Positions 1-12,245 are shown, counted from the stretch's first letter. The stretch is DNA of 64,000 nt from Blumeriella jaapii (GCA_009599575.1 VWND01000009.1:682001-746000); one strand, 5' to 3'. Notes: a model not told the origin generated them from the letters alone. Numbers and translations: made by a program.

Positions 1-892
1 ACGTATTAATACGTCGTACAAACGAATTCGACCGCTAAAACTTTTTAAACGCACTTAGCGTCTGCAAACACTTTTTCGAACCGATTAAATCGATTACCGC
101 CTTTTAACTAAAAAACTTCGACCGCTCACAGCTTTCGAAACAGCTGTTTTTATCGTTAAAATAACTGATTTTTTATTCGCATTCCGTATCGTTGACCAGC
201 TTTTCCACGCTAATCGCACAGCTAGCAGTCTAATAGCCCTTCGAAAAAAAGCTATACGAAACGCTACGAAAAAAAACGATAATAACATTTCGTATATATT
301 TAAACGCGACCTGCTGTTATATCACGGTCGCCTAATAATACCAAACGTCGATTATTTTCGTTTGGCCCTTATACGAAAAATGCACGACCAAATCTCCACC
401 GCTTATTTCAGCGCTCGCAAAACTACGCAATTGCTTTCGAACTAATATTATTAGCGAAATATAACAGCTTTTGTAAAACAATACTATCGCAACTGCCACG
501 CTTATCGAAAGAATTTTGTTTTAAAAAATAAACGTTCCGGTCTTTTTCAGCCTTTTTCTGTTCTTAACCACTTTTAAAAGCACGTTATAATAAACTTTTG
601 CAGCTTTAACAAAAATAAACACGATTACGATAACGTATTCGTAATAATAAATCGCTTTTCCAAGCAAGCTATTTCGATCTTTTACTATAAAAATATCGAC
701 GTTCGAAACCTCGCCAAATTGTATATATTTCACGTATATAAGTATTTTAGCCTTTCAAAAAATATTATTAGCGATCGTAGCCTTTAATATTAGTCTACCT
801 TCTGGTTTGAATTAAACAAAATATTCGATACGCAATTAAAGCTTTCGACAGCCGCTCATTCTGAAACCGACGGTCAGACCGAAATTTACAAC
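1..892 (+). pseudogene. Outer Ty3/gypsy element: integrase N-terminal and core part, interrupted
   Basis: Degraded integrase of a Ty3/gypsy retroelement that starts left of the window. Read forward, with stops, the DNA gives an integrase zinc-finger region (His and Cys spacing around 340-500), a catalytic-core stretch around 600-760, and the family hallmark SETDGQTE at about 860-885. The reading breaks off exactly where the inner element inserts and resumes at 8245. Stops and AT-richness fit RIP. It cannot encode protein. The small minus-strand open frames here are shadows. Confidence 0.8.
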
Positions 893-897
893 TAATA
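893..897. repeat. Target-site duplication TAATA, left copy
   Basis: TAATA lies immediately before the TGTCAGG start of the 5' LTR and is repeated immediately after the 3' LTR at 8240-8244. A 5-bp duplication is typical of Ty3/gypsy integration. It fixes the element boundaries and shows that the two LTRs belong to one insertion. Confidence 0.85.
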
Positions 898-1310
898 TGT
901 CAGGAACCAACATCACGTGTATGAGTCAGATGATCCGCCAAAACCCTCTGCCTCCTACCAACCCTCGAATAGCATTTTCTGCGAATAAGCCGTAAGGGCC
1001 GAATAGTATTATAAAAGCTGAAAATAACATTTAGATAAAACACTTTATAAAAATAATTGCTAAAAAACCAATTATTAAAATTATATTAAAAAGGATTAAA
1101 AAAAAGTCGGGATAGAGGCTGGAAAGCATATTAAATAAAATTCGCCTGGTTTTCTGGGAAATACTTTTTTCGAAGACTCTACCCCTTCTTTTGTACTTAT
1201 ACACGCCTTTTACTAAAAATATAAAAAATAAAAATCAGTCTGACTATTAACCCAATCTTATTTGAATTCTATTATTTAAATTAATATTTCCCTGCCTTTC
1301 AATCCTTACA
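898..1310 (+). repeat. 5' LTR of inner element
   Basis: 413 bp, starting TGTCAGGAACC and ending CAATCCTTACA. It aligns end to end with 7827-8239. The differences I could see are transitions (G/A, C/T), as expected if each copy was mutated by RIP independently. The terminal TG..CA is intact here and mutated to TA..TA in the 3' copy. Confidence 0.9.
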
Positions 1311-2199
1311 TTCTGATCTTTTTACTCACCGAAACGGCAGTTCGATACTACTAAAACAACCTTCTATTACATTACTATACTTATATCGTTACTATCGATA
1401 TCATAGCTTTTCGCATTCGCAAAAAACAAGCATTTCCGGCTATTCAAAAAAACCTAGCACCTTCGGCTGCTTAAAAAAACCTCGTATTATCGTTTCCTCT
1501 AACGTCACCAATCTTATCAAAAGCCGAAAACACTTTACCATCAGGGCGCGACGACTCTTCAATTTTTTTTATCGAAAAAATTACTAAAAAAAGCCACGCT
1601 CAAAGCGATTCGAAAAAACTCTTCACCGAAACTCTAATTCATCTGGCTAATAAACGAATCCGCGCTAAACAAAAAAAAACGATAAACGTAAAAAAATAAA
1701 AGAAATACGAACTAAAATAAAACAGAAAAAAACTAAAAAAAAAATCTACGAAACAATCAAAAAATTCGAAAAAACTCTAAAACGCCGAAACGAATTCCGA
1801 AAAAAAATTAAACAATTTTAACGAAAACTTAACGCTTTCGAAAATATCGAAAAAAAGGTTTTTATATTCCTTAACACCGCCCCAACTGAAAAAAAACAGA
1901 AAATAACCCAAGTCGGCGATTACTATAAAATATCTTCGAAGCACTACGATAATAATACCTATTGGAAACGACCTAGCATTTCTTTTAAACATATTATACC
2001 TTTTGTAAAAAACACAACGAATTCGAGCCGAAAAGTACTAAAAATAAAAGATTTTCCAATATATCGAAGGAAAAATACTGAAAAAGCTTAATCTTTCATT
2101 CGGCGTACAAAACGAAGTTTCCGCCAAAATAAAAGAGTAACATTTTGTATTAATCAAAAGAAAATTAACGCCTGTATTCTAGCCTTCGATAATAAAATA

Positions 2200-2890
2200 A
2201 AAAAAAAATAGACCGGATACGAACGACGTTTTACGAATATTCGAATCATATAAAACGATTTTAAAAAATGGATATTAAACTTTTTAATAAATACGGAAAA
2301 TCGAAAAATCGCGGCTTCGAATTTATACGATAAAGCGAAGCAAAAAAAGCATAAATCAGTTAACGATTTCGTTGCTTATTTAAATAACTTCGAACAGCAA
2401 TTGCAAATAACAAACGATGCGACTAAAAGAAAAATGCTTTTTGCAAAACTCCGACCTACTTTTCGAAAAAAAATTATTAAACGAAGCAATACTGCAGCTA
2501 TAAGCTCGCACGAAAAATTGGTATCAATCGCTTATCGTATCGAAAATACTAATAAAATTATCAACGACGAAACGAAAAATAATAAACGACGAAACGAACG
2601 CAAAAAAAAAAAAAAAAAAAAAAAAACTTATATTTACGATCAAAACTTAAAGGCTAAAACAAATATATATCGTCTTCGATTCGAAAATACGTTACAAAAA
2701 AAAAAACGAAAACAAAAAAACGATAATTCTAATAAAATCCTTTGGAATCCTAAAACTCCTAACGACTTCTTTTACCTTTCGAAATACAGTCGCTGCTAAA
2801 AAAAAAAGCATCGCATAGCTAATTATTCAAAAATCGAATATTATAAATGTAATAAAAAAAAATATATAATCCTAAACTGCTCCGAAGCTA
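2200..2890 (+). pseudogene. Degraded gag with zinc knuckle
   Basis: The open stretch 2401-2799 and the sequence just before it read as a retrotransposon Gag capsid (SVNDFVAYLNNFEQQLQ around 2355-2405), followed by a Lys-rich linker that contains an 18-A run. At about 2836-2885 lies a CCHC-type zinc knuckle in which the first Cys and the His now read as Tyr, both explained by TGT/CAT to TAT changes. No initiator or complete frame remains. Confidence 0.75.
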
Positions 2891-2999
2891 ACAAATCTAA
2901 AAATTCGGAAAAAGCTTTCGCTCGATTTTAATTTCGTCGCTGCTAATAAAATCGAGCGAAAAAAAAAAGCAGAAAATAATAATTTCAGTCGAAATTAAA

Positions 3000-4660
3000 A
3001 AAGCCAAAAGCGAAACTCGTACGAAACGAACTTTTATCGATTGCGGCGCGGAAAAAAACTGCGTAACTTAAAAATTATTAATTAAATATAAATAAAAACC
3101 AATTCAAAAACGTATTAATTTATCTACGATTAAAAAAAAAAAAATAATCACTTACGACACGCATACGCAACTTATTCGCGCTATTAATAATTATGGAACA
3201 ATTAAAAAAATACAAAGCGATTTTGTAATTTGCGATATAAATATCCTAAGAATTTCACTTATTCTAGAATTCTTTTGGTTGCGAAATATCGATCCCGCTA
3301 TAAACTTTCGAGCTAAATCGTAGCGATACCCAGTCGAACGCTTACAATTTAATTTCGTTATAATTAAACGTTTCAAAAAAAAATCCAAAAAAAAGCAAAC
3401 GTTTTGTATCGTTTTAAAAAAAGCTACTAAAAAACAATATCAATTACTTTCTAAATACGACGATTACGCCGACGTATTCGACGATACCGCCGCGGTTATC
3501 CTAGCTTCTTATTATTTTATAAAACATCGAATAAACTTCGCGGAAAAAAAAAACCCTTTTTAAAAACCAATCTATTTTTTATCGGAATCTAAACTTATCG
3601 AATTACGCGAATATTTCGATTCGAACTTAAAAAAAAACTGAATAAAAAAATCTACTAGCCCTGCCGGCGCACCGGTAATATTTATACCGAAAAAAAACGG
3701 AAGTTTACGATTATGCGTCGATTATAAAAATTTAAACGCAGTTACGATTAAAAATCGAACTTCCCTATCTTTTATAAACGAAACTTTAAATCGTTTAAAA
3801 AAAGCTAAAATATTTACTAAACTAAACCTCATTTGGGCGTACCACCGCCTTCGAATAAAAAAGGAAAATAAATGGAAAACTGCGTTTCGCATTCGTTACG
3901 AACATTTCGAATATTGCGTATTACCTTTCGGCTTTTCGAACGCACCAGCAACTTTCCAAACGTATATTAATTAAGCTTTAATCGGTTTAATAAATATTAC
4001 GTATATAATTTACTTCGACGATATTTTAATATTCTCCGAAAACTCCGACGATCATACAAACGCGGTAAAAAAAGTTTTCGAAAAATTTCGTATTAATAAA
4101 CTTTACGAAAATCTGAAAAAATATGCTTTCGATACGAATACGATTAAATTCCTAGGCTTCGTCGTTATTTTTACGGAAATTAAAATAAACTCAGGAAAAA
4201 TAAATAGTATTCGGAAATGGCCATTTTTTACTACGTAGCGAAATATTCAAATGTTTAGGTTTCACCAACTTTTACAAACGTTTTATTAAAAATTACGCTA
4301 AGCTTTGCCGACTTATTATAAATCTTTTAAAAAGAATGCAACGAAGAAAAATATCGGGCCCTTTTCGTTTCTCATTCGAAGCGAAGCTCGCCTTTTTATT
4401 TTTAAAAAAAAAGTTTTGCCAAGCACCGATTCTACGCCATTTCGACCTTCGATTAAAAATTCAAATCGAAACAAACGCTTCGAAATTCGCTATAAGCGGA
4501 ATATTATCTTAATTATTCGAGAAAAATACGGAAACACGTTAGCATTTTATCGCATATTATTCGAAAAAACTTTCTTTTATAAAACAAAAATACAAAATTT
4601 ACGACGCTAAGCTAATAATTATAATTTACGCTTTCAAATAATAAAACCAATATCTACGTA
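3000..4660 (+). pseudogene. Degraded pol: protease, reverse transcriptase, RNase H
   Basis: In one broken forward reading I see a retropepsin-like motif (TFIDCGAEKN, about 3030-3060). RT motifs follow: [14 protein letters not shown] near 3710-3750, KWKTAFR and [13 protein letters not shown] near 3870-3965, and YFDDILIFS near 4011-4037 as the catalytic box. An RNase H/RT-connection stretch runs at 4290-4640 (QIETNAS, AYYSKKL). Frames are interrupted by TAA/TAG at former Trp and Gln codons. The order and motifs are those of Ty3/gypsy pol. Confidence 0.85.
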
Positions 4661-5339
4661 GCGCTTCCGACGTTATTATTATGCGTACAAATCATTACAA
4701 TCTGAAATATTTTCTTACGAAAAAACGTTTAAACGGACGCTAAGCGAAATAAGCCGACGAGCTAGTTAAATACGATTTTGCAATCGAATATAAAACAAAA
4801 GTTTTTAATCCGGCGAATGGTTTTTTCCGCCGGCCAGATTTAAAAAAAAATTTAAAAAAAAATAACGAACAGCTGCTTACGCTGCATCGTAAGCTAAAAC
4901 TAGCTTATTTAAGAAATTCTAGAATGTTTTCCGCAATAAAAACACGTCTAAAATCGGGGCATAAACCACTTCGCGCCGATAAATATTCGGAGCTTTTATT
5001 AACGGAATCAAAAAGTAAAAAGCAAACGGAAAAAAGCTAAATAAAAAGCTTTTTCGCCGGACTGTCCTTTGCTAATATTACTGATTGCAAACAATATATA
5101 CCACGAAGCGTAGCCGCTGTATTATTATAATCCGAAACGGCTAATAACGAGCTAGCAAAACCGATTTATAAAACTATCTTTAAATTGCAAAAATCTGATT
5201 TTTTTGTATTACAAAAAACGTACGAGTCGGCTTCGCAAAACAATCGAGCCGGATCCGAAAAATATTGGCGTATAAACCAAAATAAATTACTACGTTACAA
5301 AAAACGTACGTATATTCCGAATAAAAACGCTATTAAAAG

Positions 5340-6610
5340 CGAAATATTAAAAATTAATTACGACGACCCGACCGCCGGCCATTAAAGCTTTCGGCGAACG
5401 CTAAAACTGGTCGAAAAAAAGTATTTCTGGCCTGGCTTACGAAGCGACGTAAAACGTTACGTTAATACGTATAAAAAATGCCAAAAAAACAAGCTTAGAA
5501 AACACCGACCTTATAGCGAATTAGCCCTCTTTTCGACCCTTACGAAACCTTAGGAAAAAATAACCATAAACTTTATTACGAATTTACTTTTTAGCAAAAA
5601 ACGAAATCGTATTTACGATTTTATACTCGTTATAATAAATCGATATACGAAGCTATCGAAATACATACCGATACAAAAAACGATTTCAGCTTCAAATTTA
5701 ACTAAAATATTTATACAACACGTTTATAAAAATTTTGGCTGCCTTAAAAAGATTATTACAAACAAAAGGTCAGTTTTTATTAATAAATTCTGGTCTTTAG
5801 TAATATTCCATTTATAAATACGACGTCGATTAAACACCGCTTTTTATTTTTAAATCGATGGCCAAACGGAACGTTAAAATTAAATTTTAAAATTTTACTT
5901 TCGTACGTATTGCGATTATCGACAAAACGATTAAGCTACGAAGCTTGCTTTAGCCGAATTTACGTATAACAATTCGATATACGCCTTTACGGGTTCTATC
6001 CTTTTTCGCATGCTGTACGGCTTTTATTTAGAATTTGGCAGCAACGTCGAAAGCGACGTTGTAAAAAAGGAGGTACCGTTAGCGGAAAAACGAGTTAGAA
6101 TATTACAAAAAAAAAAAGAAATACTCAGTAAAAAGCTAAAAAAAGCTAACGCAAATTATAAAAAATTTTACGACGCTAAATATAAAAAAATTAAATTTCA
6201 AATAAGCGACAAAGTATTATTGTCGACCAAAAACTTTCGATAGCTGCGACTTTTTCGAAAGCTTTTAAATAAATATTTAAAACCTTTTAAAATCAAGCGA
6301 ATTATACACGAGCACGGCCAAGCTTATCAATTCGAGCTTTTTTTTTAATATCGTATTTACGATACTTTCCACGTTTTTTTATTAGAATCTTGGCAAGGTC
6401 GGAACGATACCGAGCCGAAAAATAATATAATAAAACTTTAAAAACCCGAAAAATACGAAGTCAAATTAATACAAATTCACAAAAATACAAAAAAAGGCCG
6501 ATATTATTTGATACGATAAAAAGGTTATTTACCAAGCGAAGACTTCTAAAAGCTAGAAAACTATTTTACGAACGCAAAAAAAGTTGTAAAAAAATATTTG
6601 AAAAATACGA
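5340..6610 (+). pseudogene. Degraded integrase and C-terminal chromodomain
   Basis: The integrase zinc-binding region is recognisable at about 5360-5510 (GH..., YFWPGLRSDVKRYV, CQKNK). The core follows to about 5870 (IDGQTER), then a Lys-rich C-terminal region (about 6060-6350) and a chromodomain at about 6445-6600 (YEVKLIQIHKNTKKGRYYL, KGYLPSEDF). The Trp of the chromodomain WKGY motif is a stop. The chromodomain places the element with the fungal chromoviruses, which target histone-marked chromatin (family knowledge). Confidence 0.8.
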
Positions 6611-6789
6611 CAAATAATAACAACGGAGCAATAACGAATGCGCGCCGCAAAAGCAAAAAAAAAAAAACAAAAACACTTAAAAAACCTCAGAACCGCCGCT
6701 AAACCAATTTATTTTCATCGTTATTTTTTTTCTCATCGTTATCGCTATTTCTTTCAAACTCAGAAGCAGCGGCAAGCTAAAAGAAATTA

Positions 6790-7490
6790 ATATTAAACGA
6801 ATTCGCAAAATATTCGATTTATTCCAATCAAAGCTTTTACGATAGCCGTAGTCGAATCCTGAATTGCAACTACGATATACTCGTAAAAATCCAAAATTTA
6901 ATTCAACTGGTCAAAATAAATCCGAGCGACGTCTTCGAAACGTCGAAAAATACGTTTTATACTAGCGTCGTTAAATAAAAAAATCGGCGCAGCTAAAACT
7001 TTCAAAACAGCAGCAGCCGCCAAACCGGCAAAAACGGGCGCAGCAGCAGCAGCGGCAGCCCGAGCCGCGGCGCGATTCGCACGATCTCCGACTATTATAA
7101 AAGCCGAAGCGTCACTTTTTTTTAAACGATTTATATAAGCGTCGTAAATAATAAAATCGACAAAAGTCTTAGCAAAAGCTTTGGCTTCGGCAGCAAAAAA
7201 AAAAAAAACGGCAGCGGCGGTAATAACATCGAAACGATTTATAAAATCGTTAAAACCCGCAAAAAAGATTTGCGCTTCGATAGCGCGTGCGACAAAAACT
7301 TATAGCTAATTAAAAGCGAATTCGAATAAAAATCTAAAAGATTCACAAAAAGGCACTGAATATGCGAAGCTTTGCAGCGGTTGCATTTCACGCTAGGAAG
7401 CTCGAAAACGCAAAAAAGCAAAAAGTCCGCTGTGATGCTTTCGCGTAAAATCAGGCGGACGCACCGAAGGCAAATAGAAATTAAAAGTAT
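6790..7490 (-). pseudogene. Antisense ORF relic with Cys-rich motif, between chromodomain and 3' LTR
   Basis: The minus strand keeps long open reading and higher GC than the surrounding pol relic. Near its start it encodes CLRCVRL (about 7450-7475), then SVKCNRCKASHIQC (about 7340-7385), a pair of C-x2-C motifs with C-x2-C-x6-C spacing that resembles a zinc-binding domain. An Ala-rich section follows at 6870-7200. Hypothetical proteins with paired CxxC motifs are, from memory, common beside fungal retroelements. It is interrupted and probably not expressed. Function unknown. Confidence 0.45.
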
Positions 7491-7812
7491 TTTAAAAGTT
7501 CGCGGCGAACGCGGCGAGAAGCAATTAATTAAAATAAAAAAAAGCTAATAAAAAAATAAAAATAAAAAAAAAAAAAAAAAAGTTAAGCAGAAAAATGGCG
7601 GCTATTTTAAAAAAAAAGACTTTTTCAACGAAAATGCGAGCGCTACCGAAAACAAAAAAAACAAAACAGCAAAACAGCCATAATTCACGACCAAAAGCGG
7701 AAAAAACAGCTACAATTCACGACCGAAAGCGGAAGAAACCGCACGTTATTTCGAAAGCGTAACGCACGCTATACGCATAAAAAAATCAATCGCCTTTAAG
7801 AACTAAAAGCCT

Positions 7813-7826
7813 AAAAAGGGGGGTAA
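7813..7826 (+). other. Polypurine tract of inner element
   Basis: A purine run of five A and six G, ending GTAA, lies directly upstream of the 3' LTR, where plus-strand DNA synthesis is primed in LTR retrotransposons. Confidence 0.7.
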
Positions 7827-8239
7827 TATTAAAAACCAATATCACGTATATAAATCAAATAATCCGCCAAAACCCTCTACCTCCTACCAACCTTCGAATA
7901 GCACTTTCTGCGGATAGGCCGTAAAGGCCGGATAATATTATAAAAATTAAAAATAACATTTAAATAAAACACTTTATAGAAATAATTGCTAAGAAACCAA
8001 TTATTAAAATTATATTAAAAAGAATTGAAAAAAGGTCGGAATAGGGGCTGGAAAGCATACTAAATAGAATTCGCCTGGTTTCCTGGGAAATACTCTTCTC
8101 GAGGGCTCCACCTCTTTTTTTATACTTATACACGCCTTCTATTAGAAATGTAGAAGGTAGAAATCAGTCTGACTATCAACCCAACCTTATCTGAGCTCTA
8201 TTGTCTGAACTAGTGTTTCCCTGCCTTTCAATTCTTATA
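7827..8239 (+). repeat. 3' LTR of inner element
   Basis: 413 bp, collinear with 898-1310. The ends read TATTAAAAACC and CAATTCTTATA, so the TG..CA ends have been changed to TA..TA. It is followed at once by TAATA (8240-8244). Confidence 0.9.
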
Positions 8240-8244
8240 TAATA
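8240..8244. repeat. Target-site duplication TAATA, right copy
   Basis: Matches 893-897 exactly. Outer integrase sequence resumes after it. Confidence 0.85.
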
Positions 8245-9116
8245 TCTGCAAAAACGCTTTCGACCCTTCGTAAATTTTTATTAAAACGATTAAAACGAAT
8301 TTTTCCCAATAATAAATTTCGCTCAAATAGTTCTTTCTTACGAAAGTCTAAATGGCCTTTTACCCTTTGAAATTGTATACGATTACACTTCCTATACCAA
8401 TTGGAACTGAAAGCTCGATATTTCCTTCTCCCCCAATCTTTCACACAAACTAAACGCAAACGAAGCTCGTGCGTACGCTCGCCGCTATTACGACGCCTGG
8501 AACCTCGCCAAATCGCACCTTCAACAAGCCCACGATAAAATAAAAAAAAATACGAATAAATTTCGCCGCGCGAACGATTTTAACGTTGGCGACTACGTAT
8601 AGCTCGATATGCGCCTATTTCCGACCTTCCGGCCCTTCCGCAAGCTCGACAACTCTACAAACGGCCCTTTCAAAATTATAGCTAAAATTTTCGACAACGC
8701 TTTCAAGCTAAACCTTTCTAATATTATAAACGTACATCCAGTTTCACGCTAGTCGACTGCGTAAAACAGCTAACGACGCGCTCCCAGATCAGATTAATTT
8801 AGCTTTTAAATCTATTAATATAACTGGTAAGCTTAAATACGAAATCGAAAAATTAATCGCCTGTCGAATGCAGCGAAAAACCTTTCAGTACAAAGCTTTT
8901 TGAATAGATTTAAATAAAAATCTTACGTAATACCCCGCGTCTAACTTTATATACGCTCCCCTGAAAATGCGCGACTTTCATTTGGCGCATAAAAAGCTCC
9001 CCGGTCCTTCTGCAAAATTTGTAAACTGGCTGAAAGCATATTCCGAAGGTTTGGACTCGTACGATCACTTGGATAATAACGTACCAATGGATAAAAGCTC
9101 GAGGGCGCGCTTTTTT
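8245..9116 (+). pseudogene. Outer element: integrase C-terminus and chromodomain
   Basis: Continuation of the integrase broken at 892. The forward reading contains NFNVGDYV then LDMRLFPTFRPFRKLD (about 8580-8650), the SH3-like C-terminal integrase domain. A chromodomain-like region follows at about 8825-9000, with its Trp codons turned to stops. The 3' part (after about 9000) is less AT-rich and less mutated than the rest. Confidence 0.7.
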
Positions 9117-9131
9117 CGGACGGGGGGGTAG
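9117..9131 (+). other. Polypurine tract of outer element
   Basis: A purine-rich run with seven G directly before the TATAACG start of the putative outer 3' LTR. Confidence 0.55.
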
Positions 9132-9341
9132 TATAACGATTCATTCTGTTGCCACCTTTCGTGTCATCCCAGCAACTACGTATAGCTGCAAACTCTCCAG
9201 CAACTACGTATAATTGCAAGCTCCCTGGTCTCCTGGTAGGTCTCCCATCAACTGTGGAAACTATTATATATATAAGGCTCTTTCTCCTTAGCAACCTCTG
9301 CCTTCTGCAGTTGTTGATTCTAAGTGAATATCTTTGTTACA
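9132..9341 (+). repeat. Putative 3' LTR of outer element
   Basis: About 210 bp beginning TATAACGATTC (probably TGTAACG before RIP) and ending TTTGTTACA, a TG..CA-type pair. It holds a TATATATATAAGG promoter-like run near 9263 and a tandem AGCAACTACGTATA duplication near 9172-9211. The 5' partner lies outside the window, so the ends are inferred from the polypurine tract and the terminal motif. Confidence 0.55.
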
Positions 9342-10489
9342 GAACCAAAGGCTCGTTTCATACCATATGAACACGGCGACCAGTTGACTGATCTCCCAGC
9401 CCTCCGACTGATTAGATCGTCACAAGCATGCAAAGAAAATAAACGCTTTTAAGGCTGCAAATGAATGGTATACTAGATACTGATTGAAATCGAGTATTAT
9501 TTCGATCTTCAGCTTTAATTTAAGCTATTTATATTTAAAATCGATTAAGCAATGGTGGAGTTATGAAGTTGTAAAGGTAGAAGAATTTTGTTGGGGTAAG
9601 GACTATTTACTGACGCGCACATTCATGTGTCCACCCACTGTACAACTCTCACGGCGCGCTGTGTCCGGCCTCGCGCATGGAATGGGCCGCGGAAGCCAAT
9701 CTGACCTCTTCCGCGGCGCTGTTCTTGAGATCTTAACCTTTGTGGTGATCGCGATTGGGCCTGTTGGAAAGGTTGCCATTTTTATACGAACCTCCCGAGG
9801 TAATCGGTTCTCGAACGAACCTTGATGCGACGAACAGTCGAAGGAACTCGACCGACAGCTACCTACTGTAGGTCCTTTTTAATCTATTTTAAGGAGCGCA
9901 TCTCATGATCTCTCGTATCCGCCGTCGAATATCAGGTAAAGTATCGGTGCCAGAACTCTAAGCCACCCGTCAGTGCTCATCTCCCTGACTATTACGAAGT
10001 TTTTCTGTGCTGTGTACGGTATGTACTATGTATGGTATCTACAGTATGTACAGTAAGAGACTGTACCGCTTTAAAAACACATTGAACAAAGTTACGACCA
10101 AGATTGCCCTTCAGTAAGTGCACTACCTACTGTACCTAGGTAGGTACCTATGTACGATGTAAGCCATGCTCCCAACTGCCCCTATTGAACGCGATGTGTT
10201 TATTGGTGGCTCAATATCAAACCGGAGGCTGACTCGAAGTAAATTATATGTGCATGACATCCATCTACTTTACAACCCGCTTCATTCTCCCGTGATGATG
10301 ATGTAATATTTCTCAAGCCCTCCATCTACATGACGCTGTACAATACTAAGTTTGCTCATTGGGATGACTGCCCCCCCCCTCTCCTGGCCGCCAAGGCCTA
10401 CTTGCTCCATTCGGTACCGTTGATCTGGCCGCTTTTACACGTAAACAAATGCGCGAAGTTAACATTTGGTCCACTGTACGTACAAACGG

Positions 10490-10530
10490 TATGTACAGTA
10501 CAGTACAGTACCGTTCAGTACAGTACCATG
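10490..10530. repeat. GTACA pentamer array
   Basis: Consecutive GTACA units with overlapping GTAC palindromes. One of about 18 such clusters in the window. Confidence 0.8.
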
Positions 10531-10892
10531 CTTCATGTGCATGGAGCCCTGAATACTCCTTCGACTGTTCGGTTCGCAGTCTTCCCTGCTGCCACATGCG
10601 AACTGGTACTGTACTACTGTACGAGTTCTATTCATGGAAATCTTGCCACGCTACTTACTGTACTTGTGCGCCTCAAATCAACGCATTTCGAATCTCGTCT
10701 GCACGGGACGGTACCTAGGTAGGTAGGATGTAAACGAAACCACTCTGCGTTGACAACCATTTCGAGAAGCAGACCGGGGCTCATGCGAAGATTCTCGCGC
10801 GCGCTATAAAGGAAGGGTAGATATTGATAGCAATAATGGTGTCGATTCCCGTTGAGCGAGAGTGGTGCCTTCTCGAGGGTTGCTTGTTTTGT

Positions 10893-10930
10893 GGTACTGT
10901 ACTGTGCTGTGCTGTACTGTACTGTACTGT
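10893..10930. repeat. TGTAC pentamer array
   Basis: Complementary orientation of the same pentamer, with TGTGC variants inside. Confidence 0.8.
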
Positions 10931-11067
10931 TGGTGGAAATCCCCAGCTTACAGTATGTAGCATGTTTCCAATGAATGTCCGGCGGGAGGCTCGAGCTGGT
11001 TGTGTTTTGCCCTGTCAGATGGGAGACTATGTTATTGTCGTTATTGTTGTTGTTTTCACGTGTAGGA

Positions 11068-11118
11068 AATAGCGAGTGGCGAGTAGCGAGTAGCGAATAG
11101 CGAATAGCGAGTAGCGAA
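11068..11118. repeat. 7-bp tandem repeat (GCGAGTA)
   Basis: About seven imperfect copies of GCGAGTA/GCGAATA in tandem. Confidence 0.75.
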
Positions 11119-12076
11119 CCTGCAACAACGCTGCAGTGTTAAAATCTTTTTAAAGGTAAAGTATGTACAGTATATACAAACGTGTAACGATCAGAGTACA
11201 AGAGGAACCAATACCAACCAACGGGGGGGGGGCGTGAGTTATCACGTATCATCTTTTTTATATAAAAAAAAAGGTAATTGGTAAAATCACTTACTGTAGG
11301 TTCACTAACGACAAAAAGAAAAGGTTGCTAGGTATGTAAAAAGAAGGAGCCGTACGAACAGCACAGTACATATATACTATACAATACAGTTCAATCCAAG
11401 TAAGCTTCCCCGATAATAAAAAGGCTCTATCCACCATAAGTAAATTGTCGCGATATACACTATGCACCCACCCACCCAACCACCCACGTACATATATACA
11501 GTACAGTACAGTACAGTACAATACAGCCAGCGACAGCAAAAACACCATAGAGATATAGCGGAATTGAAAAGACCCGAGGAACCCCCTATATCATATCACA
11601 TCACATCACGGTACGGTACGGTACTTACGAAAACGCGCCCAAACAGAAAGTTCACGTGCGAAACGGAACTGTGGTGTGGTGTCAACGAGATCCAAGCCAC
11701 CATGGGGAAAGGGATAAAAAAAGAAAAAGAGAAAAGGAGCAAAGGAAAGGTCTTTTTCGAAGTGGTGGTTCGGGGTTGGGAGTGAGCGGTATCGCAGGGT
11801 TTTTCTTGGTGAGGTTTCCTAAATGTTTGTATGTTTAGATTTTTGAAGAAAACAATTCCCAGTCCAGTCGAGCGAAGTCGCAAATTTTCTTGTTTGTAGT
11901 GTGTGTTCTGTAGTGTATGTACTGTATATATAGTACATATAGTATACCTATACAGTATATACAGTACATACAGTATATACACACAGCACACACAGCACAT
12001 ACATACCTACCTATACTATACACATATACAGTACCTACATAATACAAATGCCCCCCGATAGTTCTTCGCTCCCATA

Positions 12077-12177
12077 TACCACACATACCACACATACCAC
12101 ACATACCACACATACCACACATACCACACATACCACACATACCACACACACCACCCATACCACACCCCCCCCCCCCC
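12077..12177. repeat. 9-bp tandem repeat (ACCACACAT) followed by a C run
   Basis: About nine copies of ACCACACAT, then ACCACACAC/ACCACCCAT variants and a run of C. The period divides by three, so it creates open frames in all directions. That is why the local ORFs are not credible. Confidence 0.85.
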
Positions 12178-12194
12178 GCACAGTCATTGCCGAC

Positions 12195-12245
12195 ACTACC
12201 TACCTACCTACCTACCTACCTAGCAACCCAGCCAGCCAGCCAGCC
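12195..12245. repeat. CTAC and CCAG tetranucleotide repeats
   Basis: Tandem CTAC units are followed by tandem CCAG units. Confidence 0.8.

Larger units (their letters stand above)
898..8239 (+). mobile_element. Inner Ty3/gypsy chromodomain retrotransposon, full length, RIP-inactivated
   Basis: Element of 7,342 bp with 413-bp direct LTRs, flanked by TAATA. Internal order on the plus strand is gag with zinc knuckle, protease, reverse transcriptase, RNase H, integrase, chromodomain, an antisense ORF, polypurine tract, 3' LTR. This is the order of fungal chromoviruses. Every coding part has many stops. CpA/TpG is scarce while TpA and CpG are common, the usual RIP signature. It is inserted in the same orientation inside the outer element's integrase gene. 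Confidence 0.9.

Noticed and set aside
1..9341. CRISPR array, prokaryotic operon or other bacterial content
   Set aside because: No regular spacer-repeat structure was seen, and the introns, gene types and RIP pattern are fungal.
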